A stretch of DNA of 64,000 nt. Source: Ctena decussata (Eukaryota > Mollusca > Bivalvia > Lucinida > Lucinidae). The notes beneath the pieces are model-generated. The model was not told the DNA's origin. It searched no databases and saw only the letters and a program-made list of their open reading frames with translations. This document shows positions 22,850 to 36,400 of this stretch, one piece after another. Every line of letters begins with the position of its first letter. The first letter of the stretch is position 1. Made by a program: the position numbers and the translations under genes. The DNA is taken from contig OZ022501.1 of the NCBI GenBank assembly GCA_963989385.1, positions 85,048,979 to 85,112,978 on the forward strand, read 5' to 3'.

Positions 22850-23300
22850 GCATATGGGTACACTTCCATATTTCCGCCATTTGCATATGGGGCGGCGGGA
22901 GGAGCTTGCATTAAGAAACCTTTCAGAAAGGGGTTTCATTACTGACCGTCCCAAGGCGGTACTTTCGTTGCGGTTGCATTTGTTTTGTGTTCGGTGCTGT
23001 TTAATTTGTGTTCTCATTTTAACCCTTCTATAATAAAAATAGAAAATAGGTAAAAATAGTTGTTAAATGTTTTTCGTATAATATGCTTAGTCTGTTGTAA
23101 CCGTTCTGTTGGTCTAAACTATTTAGTTCAGTAAAGATAGCTGAGTTGCCACCTATTTGGGAAAGAGCTGCTGACTCGGCATATCACTTGTAATTTATTG
23201 TTTGTTGGGCTGTCTTTGTCAGTCTTTCCCTTTGATGTTGGGGATAGGGTTTGGGATCTGATTCGGTCGGTTCCTGGGGTGTGGTTGCTCTTTGAGTTTG
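22850..23300 (+). repeat. Dispersed repeat shared with 9400-9676 and 9960-10020
   Basis: See the shared blocks CTGACCGTCCCAAGGCGGTA and GTTGCCACCTATTTGG. No coding likeness. Confidence 0.5.
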
Positions 23301-23621
23301 TCTTAAAAGAGCGAGTTTGCTGCAGTAGAAGTAAAAGAGTTGATCCTATTTAGAAGGGAGGCAAAAATGAAAGATTTGCCACCCTGAAGGCATATCCATC
23401 CATCTTTACGTAAATACTCGGACGGCAACATCAGGGTTTGGTCAGGAACTTCACTGCTTGACACTCATCCGACGATTTATCGAAGATACTCTGACAAAAC
23501 TAATGGATTTGTCCACAACTGAGCTGGTAAATTCCCAACTATGTTACATATTCATAAGTAGATCATAGATTATTTTATTCATTAGAATGTGTTAAACAAT
23601 ATTATTCATGAACATGTTTAC

Positions 23622-23733
23622 CTGCTTATTTCAATACTGTCAGTAGTTTGATCCTCTCCAACAAGTGTGAGACGGACCTGTCCAGTTGTTTCAGACATAC
23701 TGCCAAATCTAATCTCAGCGTGTTGAGTAAACC
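23622..23733 (-). CDS. Lipase exon 8: start of PLAT domain
   Basis: It encodes [20 protein letters not shown] and [17 protein letters not shown], matching the first PLAT beta strands of pancreatic lipases. Acceptor ATTTTAG|GG, donor AG|GTAAAC, phase 1 to 2, so at least one more coding exon is required. The 7.9-kb intron before it contains the Ngaro element. A SINE-1 piece starts about 80 bp upstream of the exon. Confidence 0.82.
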
Positions 23734-26700
23734 CTAAAATATAAGAAACCGAGTATACCAACACAAACAAAATCAAATTTGCTCGAAATACAACTGACGA
23801 CAATTGACTAAAACTGTCAGAGGTCCTGGGTTTGAAACCCGGTCTTGCCACATACTTTCGTTATCCTTCCGCTGATTCAAGAAGGGCAGTTGTCAGTTAC
23901 TGGCAAGAGTATGTGCACTTAGTACTGGTTAACCGCTTAGGAGGTCTAAGCCTGCCCAGGAATAGTGTGGTTAGGTTAACTGACCGTCCCGACATGACCA
24001 TAGTTGTTGACCGTGGACGTTAAGCAACAACTCAATCAATTAATCTGACTTAGAGTCAAAGTCATGCTTCAACTATGTAATGCAGTCAAGAGTTCCAACA
24101 GCAACGGTTGAAACCTATATGCTACATTTGAACAATCTAAAGAGCTCATCGATACGTAAACAACAATTTATATGTAGCAACCAAAAGCAGAAAAGACAGG
24201 CAACGATTAAAGTATCATAAATTTATTATAAACTTCATTCAAACTTCCCTATTTGGCAATAAAGAACCAACCCAGCTGTGAATATGAAACTAGCTCAGAT
24301 AGCACATAGGCCGGAGGGCCCATGTGACACTGTAGAGCCAGTTATGGAAAACTTCCAGCCAATCACTGATAGAACAAAAGTGTGCTGCTGGTACAGGACT
24401 CACACAGGGCTACTAGTTGCCTAAATGCTTAGGCGATGCAATGCTGAAAAGCTAACCGTAATGGTTCAGTCAGTAGATACTGTGTGCAGTCGTATGCCAT
24501 GGGTCGAATGCCCGCTGTATGATTACAAAGCCTTGCAGCGGCAGTGAGCCACCCCTCTGCGGAGGAGTAGTTAGATTCCCTGCGGGGAGATCCCTGACTG
24601 GCAAGTTTTGTAAAACAGGCGTGCGATCAGCTGAAAGCTAAATGCAAGGGTAAACTGCGATTGTACAGACTAGTTACTTGGGGGAAAATAGGTCAATTTA
24701 TTGCAAAAAATTAACCTAAATTCCCCCATGCCAAAATTCTTTCAAATTCTAATAGCATGAGACTGAAAATACACGGATAAAACTGGGCAGGTTCCTATAC
24801 AAATGTCATGTGATGGAGTAGTGGAGGGGATGGAAGGTGGACACTGCAAGAGAGTTAATGCTATCCAATCTATTTCAAATGACATACTGCGCAGCTGATA
24901 GTCCGGACACATCAAAGCCGACATATTGTTATTGCAGTATCAATTGTCACTCCATATAAACCATATTTATTTACCAATAAATATTCATTTATATGTAGCA
25001 ACCAAAAGCAGAAAAGACAGGCAACGATTAACGTATCATAAATTTATTATAAACTTCATTCAAACTTCCCTATTTGGCAATAAAGAACCAACCCAGCTGT
25101 GAATATGAAACTAGCTCAGATAGCACATAGGCCGGAGGGCCCATGTGACACTGTAGAGCCAGTTATGGAAAACTTCCAGCCAATCACTGATAGAACAAAA
25201 GTGTGCTGCTGGTACAGGACTCACACAGGGCTACTAGTTGCCTAAATGCTTAGGCGATGCAATGCTGAAAAGCTAACCGTAATGGTTCAGTCAGTAGATA
25301 CTGTGTGCAGTCGTATGCCATGGGTCGAATGCCCGCTGTATGATTACAAAGCCTTGCAGCGGCAGTGAGCCACCCCTCTGCGGAGGAGTAGTTAGATTCC
25401 CTGCGGGGAGATCCCTGACTGGCAAGTTTTGTAAAACAGGCGTGCGATCAGCTGAAAGCTAAATGCAAGGGTAAACTGCGATTGTACAGACTAGTTACTT
25501 GGGGGAAAAATAGGTCAATTTATTGCAAAAAATTAACCTAAATTCCCCAGAGATAATTCAAGTGTGAATATTGTTATATTCACAAATGAGTTAGTCCCCC
25601 CAAGGAAGTAGGATGAAATTTTAACCATCATATGACATTTGAAAAGAGGTGATTACACAGAAGGTTTATATAAAAACAAAGACATCTAGCAAGCGCGTAT
25701 CTACAGTCAAACGAGCTCGAACTCGGTAAATCAACAGTGCTGTGTGCTATACACTCGAATGAAACAATAATCATCTGCATGAATCAAAGGTCAGCTGTGA
25801 ATGAAATCCCGAATAACACCTGATGACAAGGCTCACATTTAGAGTACTTTTGAGGTGTTAGAAATTAATATCCGTCACTGGTGTTTTTATAACCAGCCAA
25901 GTTGAATTATCAAATAACAGTGATGTCACATTAACAAACACAACTTTTATCATGAATTTTTCACAAAAGTAAATTACCACATCCACCCTAAATATTCAGA
26001 CAGCACAACCTGGGCATACCCAGATCAGCCAATTCTGAGGCGTCAGGCCTGTCCGCGACAGGAGAAATAAGTATTAAGAGAAACAGCTGTCTTAATCCTT
26101 AGGGCAATCATGGCACAAGACAGACGCTGAACTAGTTTATTCAATGACACAGATAAAAACCGTTCATTGCCATAGTATTTCAGCTGGTGCTGGACATCTC
26201 TGTGGCATAGAGTCTGCATGAGGAGCCAAAGTATGGAACTTCTGCAATAATAAACGTGATAAACTGTCCGCTGTCGAATTAGTTTGGGTCGGTAAATATC
26301 TTGATGAGAAATGAAAATTATTAATAGCTGCTGTCCTTGTCAGCGTACGCATTAGTTTCATAATAGCTAAACACCTAGATCGGCCTTTCTGTATAATGTA
26401 AACTGTAGACTGATTGTCACACATGATCATAATCCGCTTGCCAGTCCAAAACTTCCCCCATATAATAGCTGCAGCCACTATTGGATATAACTCGCGAAAG
26501 GCCATGGAGAGATCATCGTCCGAAACCTTAGGAAGTTGCTCCGGCCATTCTGAACAGAACCACTGACCTCTGTAGATTCCACCAAAACCTATTAAAGAGG
26601 CATCTGTATGCAGCTGCATGTCAGGGGCTGATGTAAAATGTGAGTCATAGAATAGAGACACTCCATTCCATTGTGTTAAAAATCTGTGCCACATGCTCAG

Positions 26701-29700
26701 ATCCTCCCGACAGTGAATAGTCAAGTAAACAAACTGCCACAGTTCCTTGACTGTGGTAGACAGGTCTATCAGATACGATACAAATGATCTTCCTGGTAAG
26801 ATCACTCTTGATGCAAAATTGAAATGCCCCAACAACTGAAGGAGCTCACGTTTGGTACAAGAGGACCTTCCTCCATATTCCAGCTGTCTAGAATTATTCC
26901 AAGATATTCCAAACGTGCCACAGGGCCCACACACTTATGCTTAGCTAATGGAATATTTAAACGGCCAGCAAGCAAAGTTAGAGCAGCCATTGTCCTATAT
27001 CCCTCACAACAGTCAGGATACCCTACTGTTAGGAAATCATCTAAAAGGTGGAAAATAGTTTGGATGCCATAATTATTGTGAGCAATCCAACAGATAGCTT
27101 GAGATAAAGTATCAAAAATGCTGGGTGACGACCGACATCCAAAAACTAGCCTAACGAAGACATAGTACTTATTCTTCCACTTCACACAGAAGAATGGCCA
27201 TTGATCTGGCGAGATAGGAAGCTGCTTAAAGGCATCAGCCAAATCTATTTTAGACATAAGGGCCCCTTTACCATGTTGGCGGATAGCCTGAATAGCATCA
27301 TCAATTTTAACATATCTTAAGCTACAAGATTCCTTGTCTATCATATCATTGATGCTGATATGCAGGGGATCCCCATGAGGCGATGACAGATCGACAATTA
27401 ATCTTTTCTTCCCTGAATATTTGCCTATAGCTAAACCAAGAGGGCTAACTCGAAAATTATTGAAGGGAGGTTTGTCGAATGGCCCATACAAGTAACCTTT
27501 CTGACATTCTGTTTCGATGAGACTCTGAACATCTGAAGGTGCATTCCTAGCAGAAAGCAAGTTTTTACATTCTTTATTAGGTAAAGGTTCAGAAGGAACC
27601 AGAGTGTCAAACCCTTGCCTCAAGCCTGAACACAAATACTTAACAAAAGAAGGATCAGGATGCTTAGCCAATTCGAACTCTAATCTGTCAATGTCAATAT
27701 GAGTGGAAGGGATTCGAGCTTCAAACAGACCTAGTCAGTCTGCCGCGTTCAGTTTGGATTTTTCAACTACTTTATTTGGCACCTCGCTAGAAGAATTTTT
27801 AGGGTGTGGAACACATGAAACCGAGCCGTGACTACTGTTTTTACATTTCTTACATACGTGGGAGAAATAACAAATATTTCTTTTGCAACCACCTTGGGAA
27901 TTGAAATTATTACAAATTTCTTTCCCGTTGTGAAACAGTCTAGGCCTACCAATACTGTCCCGAGTTGGGTCTTGCTTTGAAATGCCCGTGAGACTATCAT
28001 TTGATTTCTTTGAAGGGAGCTGTTGGTCAATTTGGGAAGGGCAGAATGCACATTGATGGTCTACGAGAGAGCAGTGCTCGCAAATCTTAGTTTTTGCCCC
28101 TCCAATGAGGAGCTGAAAAACATCTTTATCTCGTCTTGACCAGTCCACCTTAATGCCCTTACTCATGTAAGCTGCAGCTCGTTTGGTAAACTGTACATGG
28201 TACTGGTAGAAAATATCCCCGTAATGTTCGAAGATATTACCTATGTCAGCCTCATACAAATCGAGTTCGTTTCTACGGAGAGGGTACGCCTCACACATGA
28301 TGCGTTTAAACATACCAAAAGCCTTAAAAAACTGAGTTATACTTAGTGACCTATCTAGACGGTGATCTCTCCGGCCTTTTAGCAGAAACCCCAAACCGTG
28401 CAGACTATCGTCTGGCACGCTAGGTGCTTCATAGTCTGGCATAAGTAAACAAGCTAGGTTTACGTATTTGCCAGCCAGAATGTTTTTCTTCAAAGAGTCA
28501 GAAACGACGTCAATATGCGGCAGCTCATCTGCTGCCACACCATTTTTGTTCATGTTTGCAGATGCGTTTGTTTGTTGTGATTGTTCCATTTTGTCCTTGT
28601 AGAACTCCATCAGTGGATTGGTACGTTTATCTGGCACTGTCTGCTTTTGAAGCAGGGTATTAATAGTCCCCTGCAATGTAGCAATTGTGTTCTGCATGGA
28701 TGTCACCATGCCTAGCGTGTTTTGAACTAATTCACTGCCACTATGTACTGAGGTTGATTCCGTAGAAATTACTACTCCTGACAAGACTGAATTTGGCTGA
28801 GTGTCCACACTACCACTAAGAACGGAAGTCGATTTTTCTGCTCCTGACGACACCGAACTCGGCTGAGTTTCAGTGTGTTCTTGTTCTGTTGATTGCTCAG
28901 TCCCTGTTAAATCGCTGTGCTGGTCACGGTCTTGCACACTATTATCCTGCATTTGAACAGAGCCTCTGCTTTTAAGCTGATCGTACATTTGTCGCAATGC
29001 AGCTTTTGGAATAGTCTTTGGACTCAGATTCAGTCCCAGGGTAGCCAGTTCAGTCCTTAACTGAGCTGAAGTCCAGTTTGTTGAATTGCTAATGTCATAC
29101 GGTTGACTTCTTTTAACTCGTCTTGACTGTCTTGACCGTGAAGCCATATTTCACAGTAATGTCCCGTAAGAAAGACGGTAATTATATCTTAATTAGTTCC
29201 TCTTTACAGTACTCAAATCACGCTATCCCGTTAGCTTCGAAACTAATAAATCCAGAAAAATGGCCATCGGCCATGAGAACTAGAGAACTAGAGCTATGAA
29301 CTAGAATTATGAACTAGAACTACTAATTGTTAGTGTATGCAAAGCATTCCATAATACATTATGTCAATTTGTCAGAGTCAAAATACTATCCAACTGAAGA
29401 ATAACACCAGTAAGAATGATGTTTATAAGTTTTAGAAAAATTAATATTGTTAATTAATTTTTGATAACACTGCAAGAGAGTTAATGCTATCCAATCTATT
29501 TCAAATGACATACTGCGCAGCTGATAGTCCGGACACATCAAAGCCGACATATTGTTATTGCAGTATCAATTGTCACTCCATATAAACCATATTTATTTAC
29601 CAATAAATATTCACATAAACCATAAACTGAGATAGTATGCTTGTTGAGCTGCGTTTACACGGGCAAAGTTTCTGTGACAAAGGACGGTTTGCCACAGAAA

Positions 29701-32700
29701 TATATGCTCGTGTAAATGCCAAAATATCACAATGTTTCTTTGACAAATATATATGGTAAAGTTACTTCGATAAATTAAATTTGTCCGTTTAAACGGAGAA
29801 CTTTGCTAAAGATTATGTAACAAAGAAATTTGCTATAAGCGTGGAAAATGTGACAAAGATTTTGTTTCATTGCTGAAGGTAACTTTGACGAATAATAATT
29901 ATTTGGTCGTGTGAACACTGCAAGATATATTTCATTGCCAAAGTTTATTTGACAAAGGTTCTGTGTCACATTTTCTTTGAATAATTTGCTACGTGTATAA
30001 ACGCAAAAATGTTTGGCATACTTTCTTAGTTAAAATTTCTGTGACATAGAAACTTTGCTCGTGTGAACGCGGCCTTAAGCTGCGTTTACACGGACAAAGT
30101 TTCTGTGACAAAGACGGTTTGCCACAGAAATATGTGCTCGTGTAAATGCCAAAGTATCACAATGCTTCTTTGACAAATTTATATTTATACATGTACAGTC
30201 AAACCTGCTTATCTGGTCACCTCTATTAAAAGGTCACCTGTCTTTAGCAGCCACCTTTCCGGGTCCCTTGAACCGAAACACAAGGCAAATTAACCTGTAT
30301 TAAGGGGTCATCTGTCGTAAGCAGCCAAATTTTGGCTTTCCCTTGGGTGATCTCTTAAGACAGGTTTGACTGTATATGGTAAAGTTACTTCGATAGATAA
30401 AATTTGTCCGTGCAAACGGAGAACTTTGCTAAAGCTTATGTACCAAAGAACTTTGCTGTAAGCTAGGAAAATGTGACAAAGATTTGTTTCATTGCTGCAT
30501 TGGTCAAAAATTTTGAACAAAGTAACTGTGACAATGTTGGCCGTTTAAGCGGATAAAGTTTATATGTCCAGGTAACTTTGACGAATAATATTTGGTCGTG
30601 TGAACACTGCAGCAAATATTTGAATTTATTTGACAAAGATTCTATGTCACATTTTCTGAAACAAATAATTTGCTCCGTGTAAACGCAAAATGTTTGGCAT
30701 ACTTTCTTTGTTAAAGTTTCTGTGACATAGAAACTTTGCTCGAGTGAACGCAACTTTATTATTTGAAAACAAGGGGTATACTGGTTTACAACTATACGTC
30801 TTTCTGTCTGTCTTCGTTCTGTCCGTCTTCTGTTTGATCAAATATTTCGTCAAAGATTCCTCCAGAACCATGCAAGTTAGGAGAACAAATATCCCCCTGC
30901 AAATATTCTTCCCTATATTTGCTAGGATTGCTAGGTTTTGCTATATCATTTGGACCCTTTTTGAGTCCCTTTTTGATACTAACCAGTCTTTTAATCGACT
31001 TTCCAATTAATATTAAAGAAATTGCAGTATGTTTTTCTCTGGTTTCGTCACCAGATATTGTCAGGGTCACTGATGAGGCTTTATTAGCCGAAACTACGTA
31101 GTCTGTCCCATATTCCTTCTTCTGAATGCGTTCCTTGCTCTTGAAGGAACTCTTTAAGATTTTAATTTTGCTTTCTCTCCGCACTTTGAATGATGAAATG
31201 TTTCGTCAAAGGTTGCTTTGCAACCGCGAAAGCTAGCGTAGTCATAATTGGTATGCATGTTAATGACCCCTTGTTGTATCACGAGGTGGGAACCAACATT
31301 CTCTGCTTATTCTTCCATGTAATTTTTTTTTATTTTCTCCCCCCCCAGCCCCCCGCCCCCCCTCCCCCCTGGTTTTGTAAAATGCAATTTGCGTACCAGA
31401 TTTGGCACTATCTCTTACAATGGTTAATGTTCCCGTAGCCTAGTTACCTTACGGACAGTGTGGCTAGAGCGTTGGAGACAGCATATGATAGGCAAGGCCC
31501 ATTCCTGTCTTTTTCGCTGCCTACTATTTCCCTAATTCGACAAAGCCACCCATTTACTGCTGGTGACCATTGACAGAAGGAGTTTTCCAGTCGCCGACTG
31601 TCCGAATCCCGAGTTCGAACCCGCGACCGCGAGTATAAAACAGTGAGACTGAAAATACTTACCACAAAATGGTGCACTGGCCCTTGTCTTAAGGTAGTAT
31701 TTCCCTCTTGCATGGGTCTGGTCGGCGTTGTAGCCCATTATCGGGCAGCCCGCCCAGCCGCACTGCATACAACCATCTTGGTTAATGTCCAGGGCTTCCA
31801 TATCACGGCAGGGGAAACCATAGAAGGGACAGTGGCTGTTGATGGACTCTATGAAGAGGAAGATGGAGCGGCTATGGCTGCAACTCAGAACATCCTCTGC
31901 ATCTGTGAATGTAAGATTACGCCAAGGGTTTAGATGTTTAGAGCTCCAAATAAGAAAAGATAATGCCATGTGCCGCATTTATAAAACGACTTAAGTGGTT
32001 GCTATGCGGTTGCTAAGGCTGAATTTCTAAGAAGGAGATTCCCTACAACTATAAAATTTGCCCTGGAGGAACAGAACAAATTTCGAAGTTGTAGGGAATC
32101 TCCTTCATAGAAATTCCACCTTAGCAACAGCATAGCAACGACTTAAGTCGTTTTATAAATACGGCCCCCGAGCTTCAGATAAGAAGGGGTAACAGGAATA
32201 ATTTAGGGATAGTTTTCCTGTTGTTTTTTATAAAAAGAATATGTAGAGACCCTTCGTTAGAACCGTCTCGCCGATGCGGTTCAAATGAGGGGTTACAACA
32301 TATTCTAATGAGCGGTCAGTATGAACGTTTTCGTTGAGAAATAAGAAAAATTATCTCCGAATTATCCCTGTTACCTCTTATCTGCATCTCTATAATACTA
32401 TTCTAGATTCGGATATAATTTCTTTTCGTATAAAATTTGTGGAAATAGGTTTCAGGTGCAGAGTGTGCAAAAGCAACCCTTTATCAATATACTGAACACA
32501 ATCATGCAGTATGTGATCAAAAATTAATTTTACACTCCATATTTTTGCCTTATATTTAATATTTCTTTACGAAATGCACTCTTTTTTCTCTGGGGATCGA
32601 TTAAGTGGCACTCGCGAAAGGCTGTTTTTTTTTTATAAATGCAGCTCTGGTCAGTGAAAGAAAAAATTATCGATGAATCTTTAATAGGAGGATCATTGAA

Positions 32701-33449
32701 CTATCTTCATTCCAACCCTGACACTTCATAAATATTTTAAAATTATCATTAAATGTCCTCCTAATTTGAAGCCAGGTGTCCCCTAGTCCAACAGTACCTT
32801 CCAATCCATCTTCAGCTGCCGTAGACATGATGTTACTGACGCTCTCTAATGGGCAGCCCGGTTGGTTTTCCCCACCGTTCGGATAGAAATCTATATGCCC
32901 AACTTCGTCAATCATTCCAAAGCCTGAAATTACCCAGCAAGACTTTATATTGTCACATCTGCTATAGCAAAAAGCGATATAGGTGTGCAATCGTCCAGCC
33001 AAAATTATGCCAAATGTAGCATTTAAATCTATTTTCCTAGTTCAAAGAGTAGTTTTTCCCTTTTAGTAGTCTCTCCAACCACCCCCTCTCAAAACCCGTC
33101 CAATTATGCTAGTGTGTGTGTGTGTCTGTGCGAGTATCTGTGAATTCAGCTATAGGAGAAAACGCGGTGACGTCATCGATAAGGATTTCCAAGGTATTCC
33201 CCACACTGGTTGGCAAAAAGTCGATAATCAATCACGCTATATTGAACGTTTATTATGTAACTATGTAATTAATTATGCCATGTATTTTTCGCATTATGAT
33301 GCATATTTTTATATAAATGATAACGCTGAGTGAAATATTGTTCTATTCTCTTTCCTAATTTGGTTCCACATGAAGTGCTTTAAGATGTACGTATTAGCAT
33401 GGATACTCTAAAAAAATGTGTCTGTATCTGGTGTACATTTTGAAATTAA

Positions 33450-33490
<41 letters not shown>

Positions 33491-36400
33491 ATTGTTTAGA
33501 TGTCATGAGCTCGGACTAAATACTATGGTAATGACTGCATTTCAAAACAGAGAAGATTCTCTGTTTAAATATTATCCTTTACCGTTTTATCAAACCATTA
33601 GAGAGAGAGGGAGACAGAGAGAGAAACAGACAGAGTGAATTTGTTGTTCAGATGTCATGAACTCGGACTAAATAATGTGGTCATTACTGATAGTAATCTC
33701 AAAACAGAAGGTTCTCTGCTTATACGTGTATGTTATCCTTTACGGTTTTATAACATATTCTTTTGAATCGCAGTCATGAATATAAATTCATTTACTTATT
33801 CATTTTTTACATTTTCTCATCCCTAAATCAGATCAATATGTTTTATTAATTTTGCATTACTTCTCGTTGGATACAAGTTTCTAAATTTTATTGTCTTTCA
33901 TTTTCTATCAACCGTCTTATATTTACTAATCACCTTGATTGTCGAAAAGGTTTAAAGGTTAAAATACTGATCTCTAGTACCTCCGATTTATTGTATTTTT
34001 ATTTCATTTATTTATTTTTCTTTTTAAGTCAAAGTTATTAAGAGAAAAAGTCCTGTTCCAAAGCGAGTCAATGTATGTCGAGTAATTAAATAACTTTAAA
34101 TAATATTAAATAACTCTCTTTTTTCGCGCGACAAGCGATTAAAACAATATTTGCACTGGTTTTATCGGTTTCTATTCATTCGCAGCTTTCTAAACTATAT
34201 TTTACGCATTTCAGAGGTTAATTTTCAGCAAAATCCCATAGAAGACCACTGTCTGTCGCTATCTTTTTGCCAATCAATCTACCCACGTGATCATCCGATG
34301 ACGTCACTCCGGGGATTCCCGTTATCTCCTATGATAAGAAATCTCTAACAGTACCCATATTTACTAAACCTTGCCGATAAAGCCCAAGGCAGGCGCAAAC
34401 ATAGCGTTCTTTGGAATTCATGGTAACTTGTGACAGACAAAGTCAAAGTCAATAAGTAACTTATATATTTAGGCGAACACAAGATGACTCTGATATTCTA
34501 TTTTTTACGAGTTACAAAAACACAATAATATCAAACGCATATTCTATTTTTTACGAGTTACAAAAACACAATAACATCAAACGCATACAGATACATGACA
34601 GAACTGAGACAGATTCTTACACACTAATTCACACACTAGCAGCTTACAGTTTCAAAGTTTTGAATAAAGTTGAAATTTAAGCAGCGACACGACAAAACCA
34701 ACAAAGTGATTGTGCGCCCAGCGCAGACTTAGATCAGCCTGGGCATTCGCCCAGTCTGAACAGAGTCTTCACTGTCCGGATGGAGCTAGCTTAGACCCTT
34801 AGCTACCCTTTAAGCGTACAGCAAAGACTCTGATCAGACTGGGCGGATGCCTAGGCTGATCTTAGTCTTCGCTGGGCGCACATGCCACTTTGTTGGTTTT
34901 GTCGTGTCACGGCTCATTAAGCAGTACAGGCTGTGATTCTTCTGGCCACAGGTACGTGCCGAGAGCAATATCAGTATTGAAGTTGTATTATGTTCTATCA
35001 AAAATTTTAAATATTCAAAACTTCTACTTGTTATTTAAGATACGGTTGGAAAAGAAAAGATAGTGATCTTGTAACTGCCCAGCAGGCACACAGCGTTGAA
35101 TCAACATTGAATCAACCTTGATTCAACGTCATGACGTTGAATCACGATTGAATCAATGTTGATTCAACATTGTGTGTCCAATTGGCGGATTTTTGCTGCA
35201 ATTTATTTTGTCAAATCAAACTGCACATACCGGAGACATAATCAAATTCTGAACCGTCCGAGTGGATGATATCAACAAACACAGCGTCAGTTTTCTCCAG
35301 GTGAACAGCTTTGTCAGTATCCTCGAAGTCGGGCTCCGCAGGATCTAGACCTGTGAAAATGATTAATAACATTAAGTTACAGGTGTACAGCCAATTCCAG
35401 CCCCACTCGAATTCCGAATCACTTTCGTATTTCTATTAATGAAATTGAGGCAATAAACCTTACCAAATTCACATAGTCATATCTAGACATCTAAATGAGA
35501 AATACAGTAATTACCATGCTTTGGGAGAAAACTGTACATGTATCATATGTATAAAATGTTCGAGACTGATGAGCGACAAGGCAGCAGTAAGGAGTCAGAA
35601 AGTGCACTGTAAAAAAGAATCCGTAGATTTTACGGTAGACTACCTGGCAACCAGCTGCCAGTCCATTTCCCGATATTTTTACGAGCGCCCGTAAATATTG
35701 GCTGAATCATCACGCAGAGTAGGGTAGAATAAGACAGGTCCTGTTATGGTCATATAGCCCTTCAACACTTTAAAGGTGTTTTCGAGTGCGATTAGTTAGC
35801 ATAACTCTACCATATCGAGGTTTTTAAAACTGTTTTACAGGCAGACGCCCGTAAAAATAACGGAAAATGGACTGGCAGCTGGTTGCCACGTATTCTACCG
35901 TGAAATCTACGGAAATATTTTACTGCGTCTATACAAAACGGTTTGGATTTAAAATTCTGAAAAACGCTAAGCATTTCTCTTGAATACATACGCGGGAATG
36001 GTTAAAGGCATGCTAGGCGTGTCCAAAGTCTAGATGGATGGATGGATGGATGGATGGATGGATGGATGGATGGATGGATGGATGGATGGATGCATGGATG
36101 GGTGGATGCATGGATGGGTGGATGCATGCATGCATGTAAGACTGGTTTATGGGCATCTTAGGGGTACTTCAGCTGTATTGATCCGATGGAAAACGGCTAT
36201 TTCAACAGTTTTTTCAGTCGTATCGAGCCGATAGAAGGATGATAATGAAAAACCGTGAGCAATGGAACCCTGTTTGCTTTTAAATGATTCTGCATTTATC
36301 CTGATTCGAGCCCGGACCGCCCCTTAGCCCGCCCTTTCAAAACACCATCAGTGAGACAGGATACAGTATTACATTGTCTTGGCACCCAGTGAGCACCTGA

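Larger units (their letters stand above)
24166..29613 (-). mobile_element. Ngaro-type (DIRS order) retrotransposon, split direct repeats A1-B1-A2-B2
   Basis: Read on the minus strand the order is A1 (29613-29467), gag-like ORF, RT/RNase H, B1 (25548-24987), A2 (24987-24841), a 114-bp spacer, B2 (24726-24166). The two A copies are 147 bp and identical by eye. The B copies are 561 and 562 bp with one substitution and one indel. Split direct repeats of this layout are the hallmark of Ngaro elements, which integrate through a circular form using a tyrosine recombinase and make no target duplication; none is seen here. The near-identity of the repeats implies a recent insertion. The body lacks a recognisable tyrosine recombinase, so this copy is probably non-autonomous. 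It lies in lipase intron 7 on the same strand as the gene. Confidence 0.88.
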
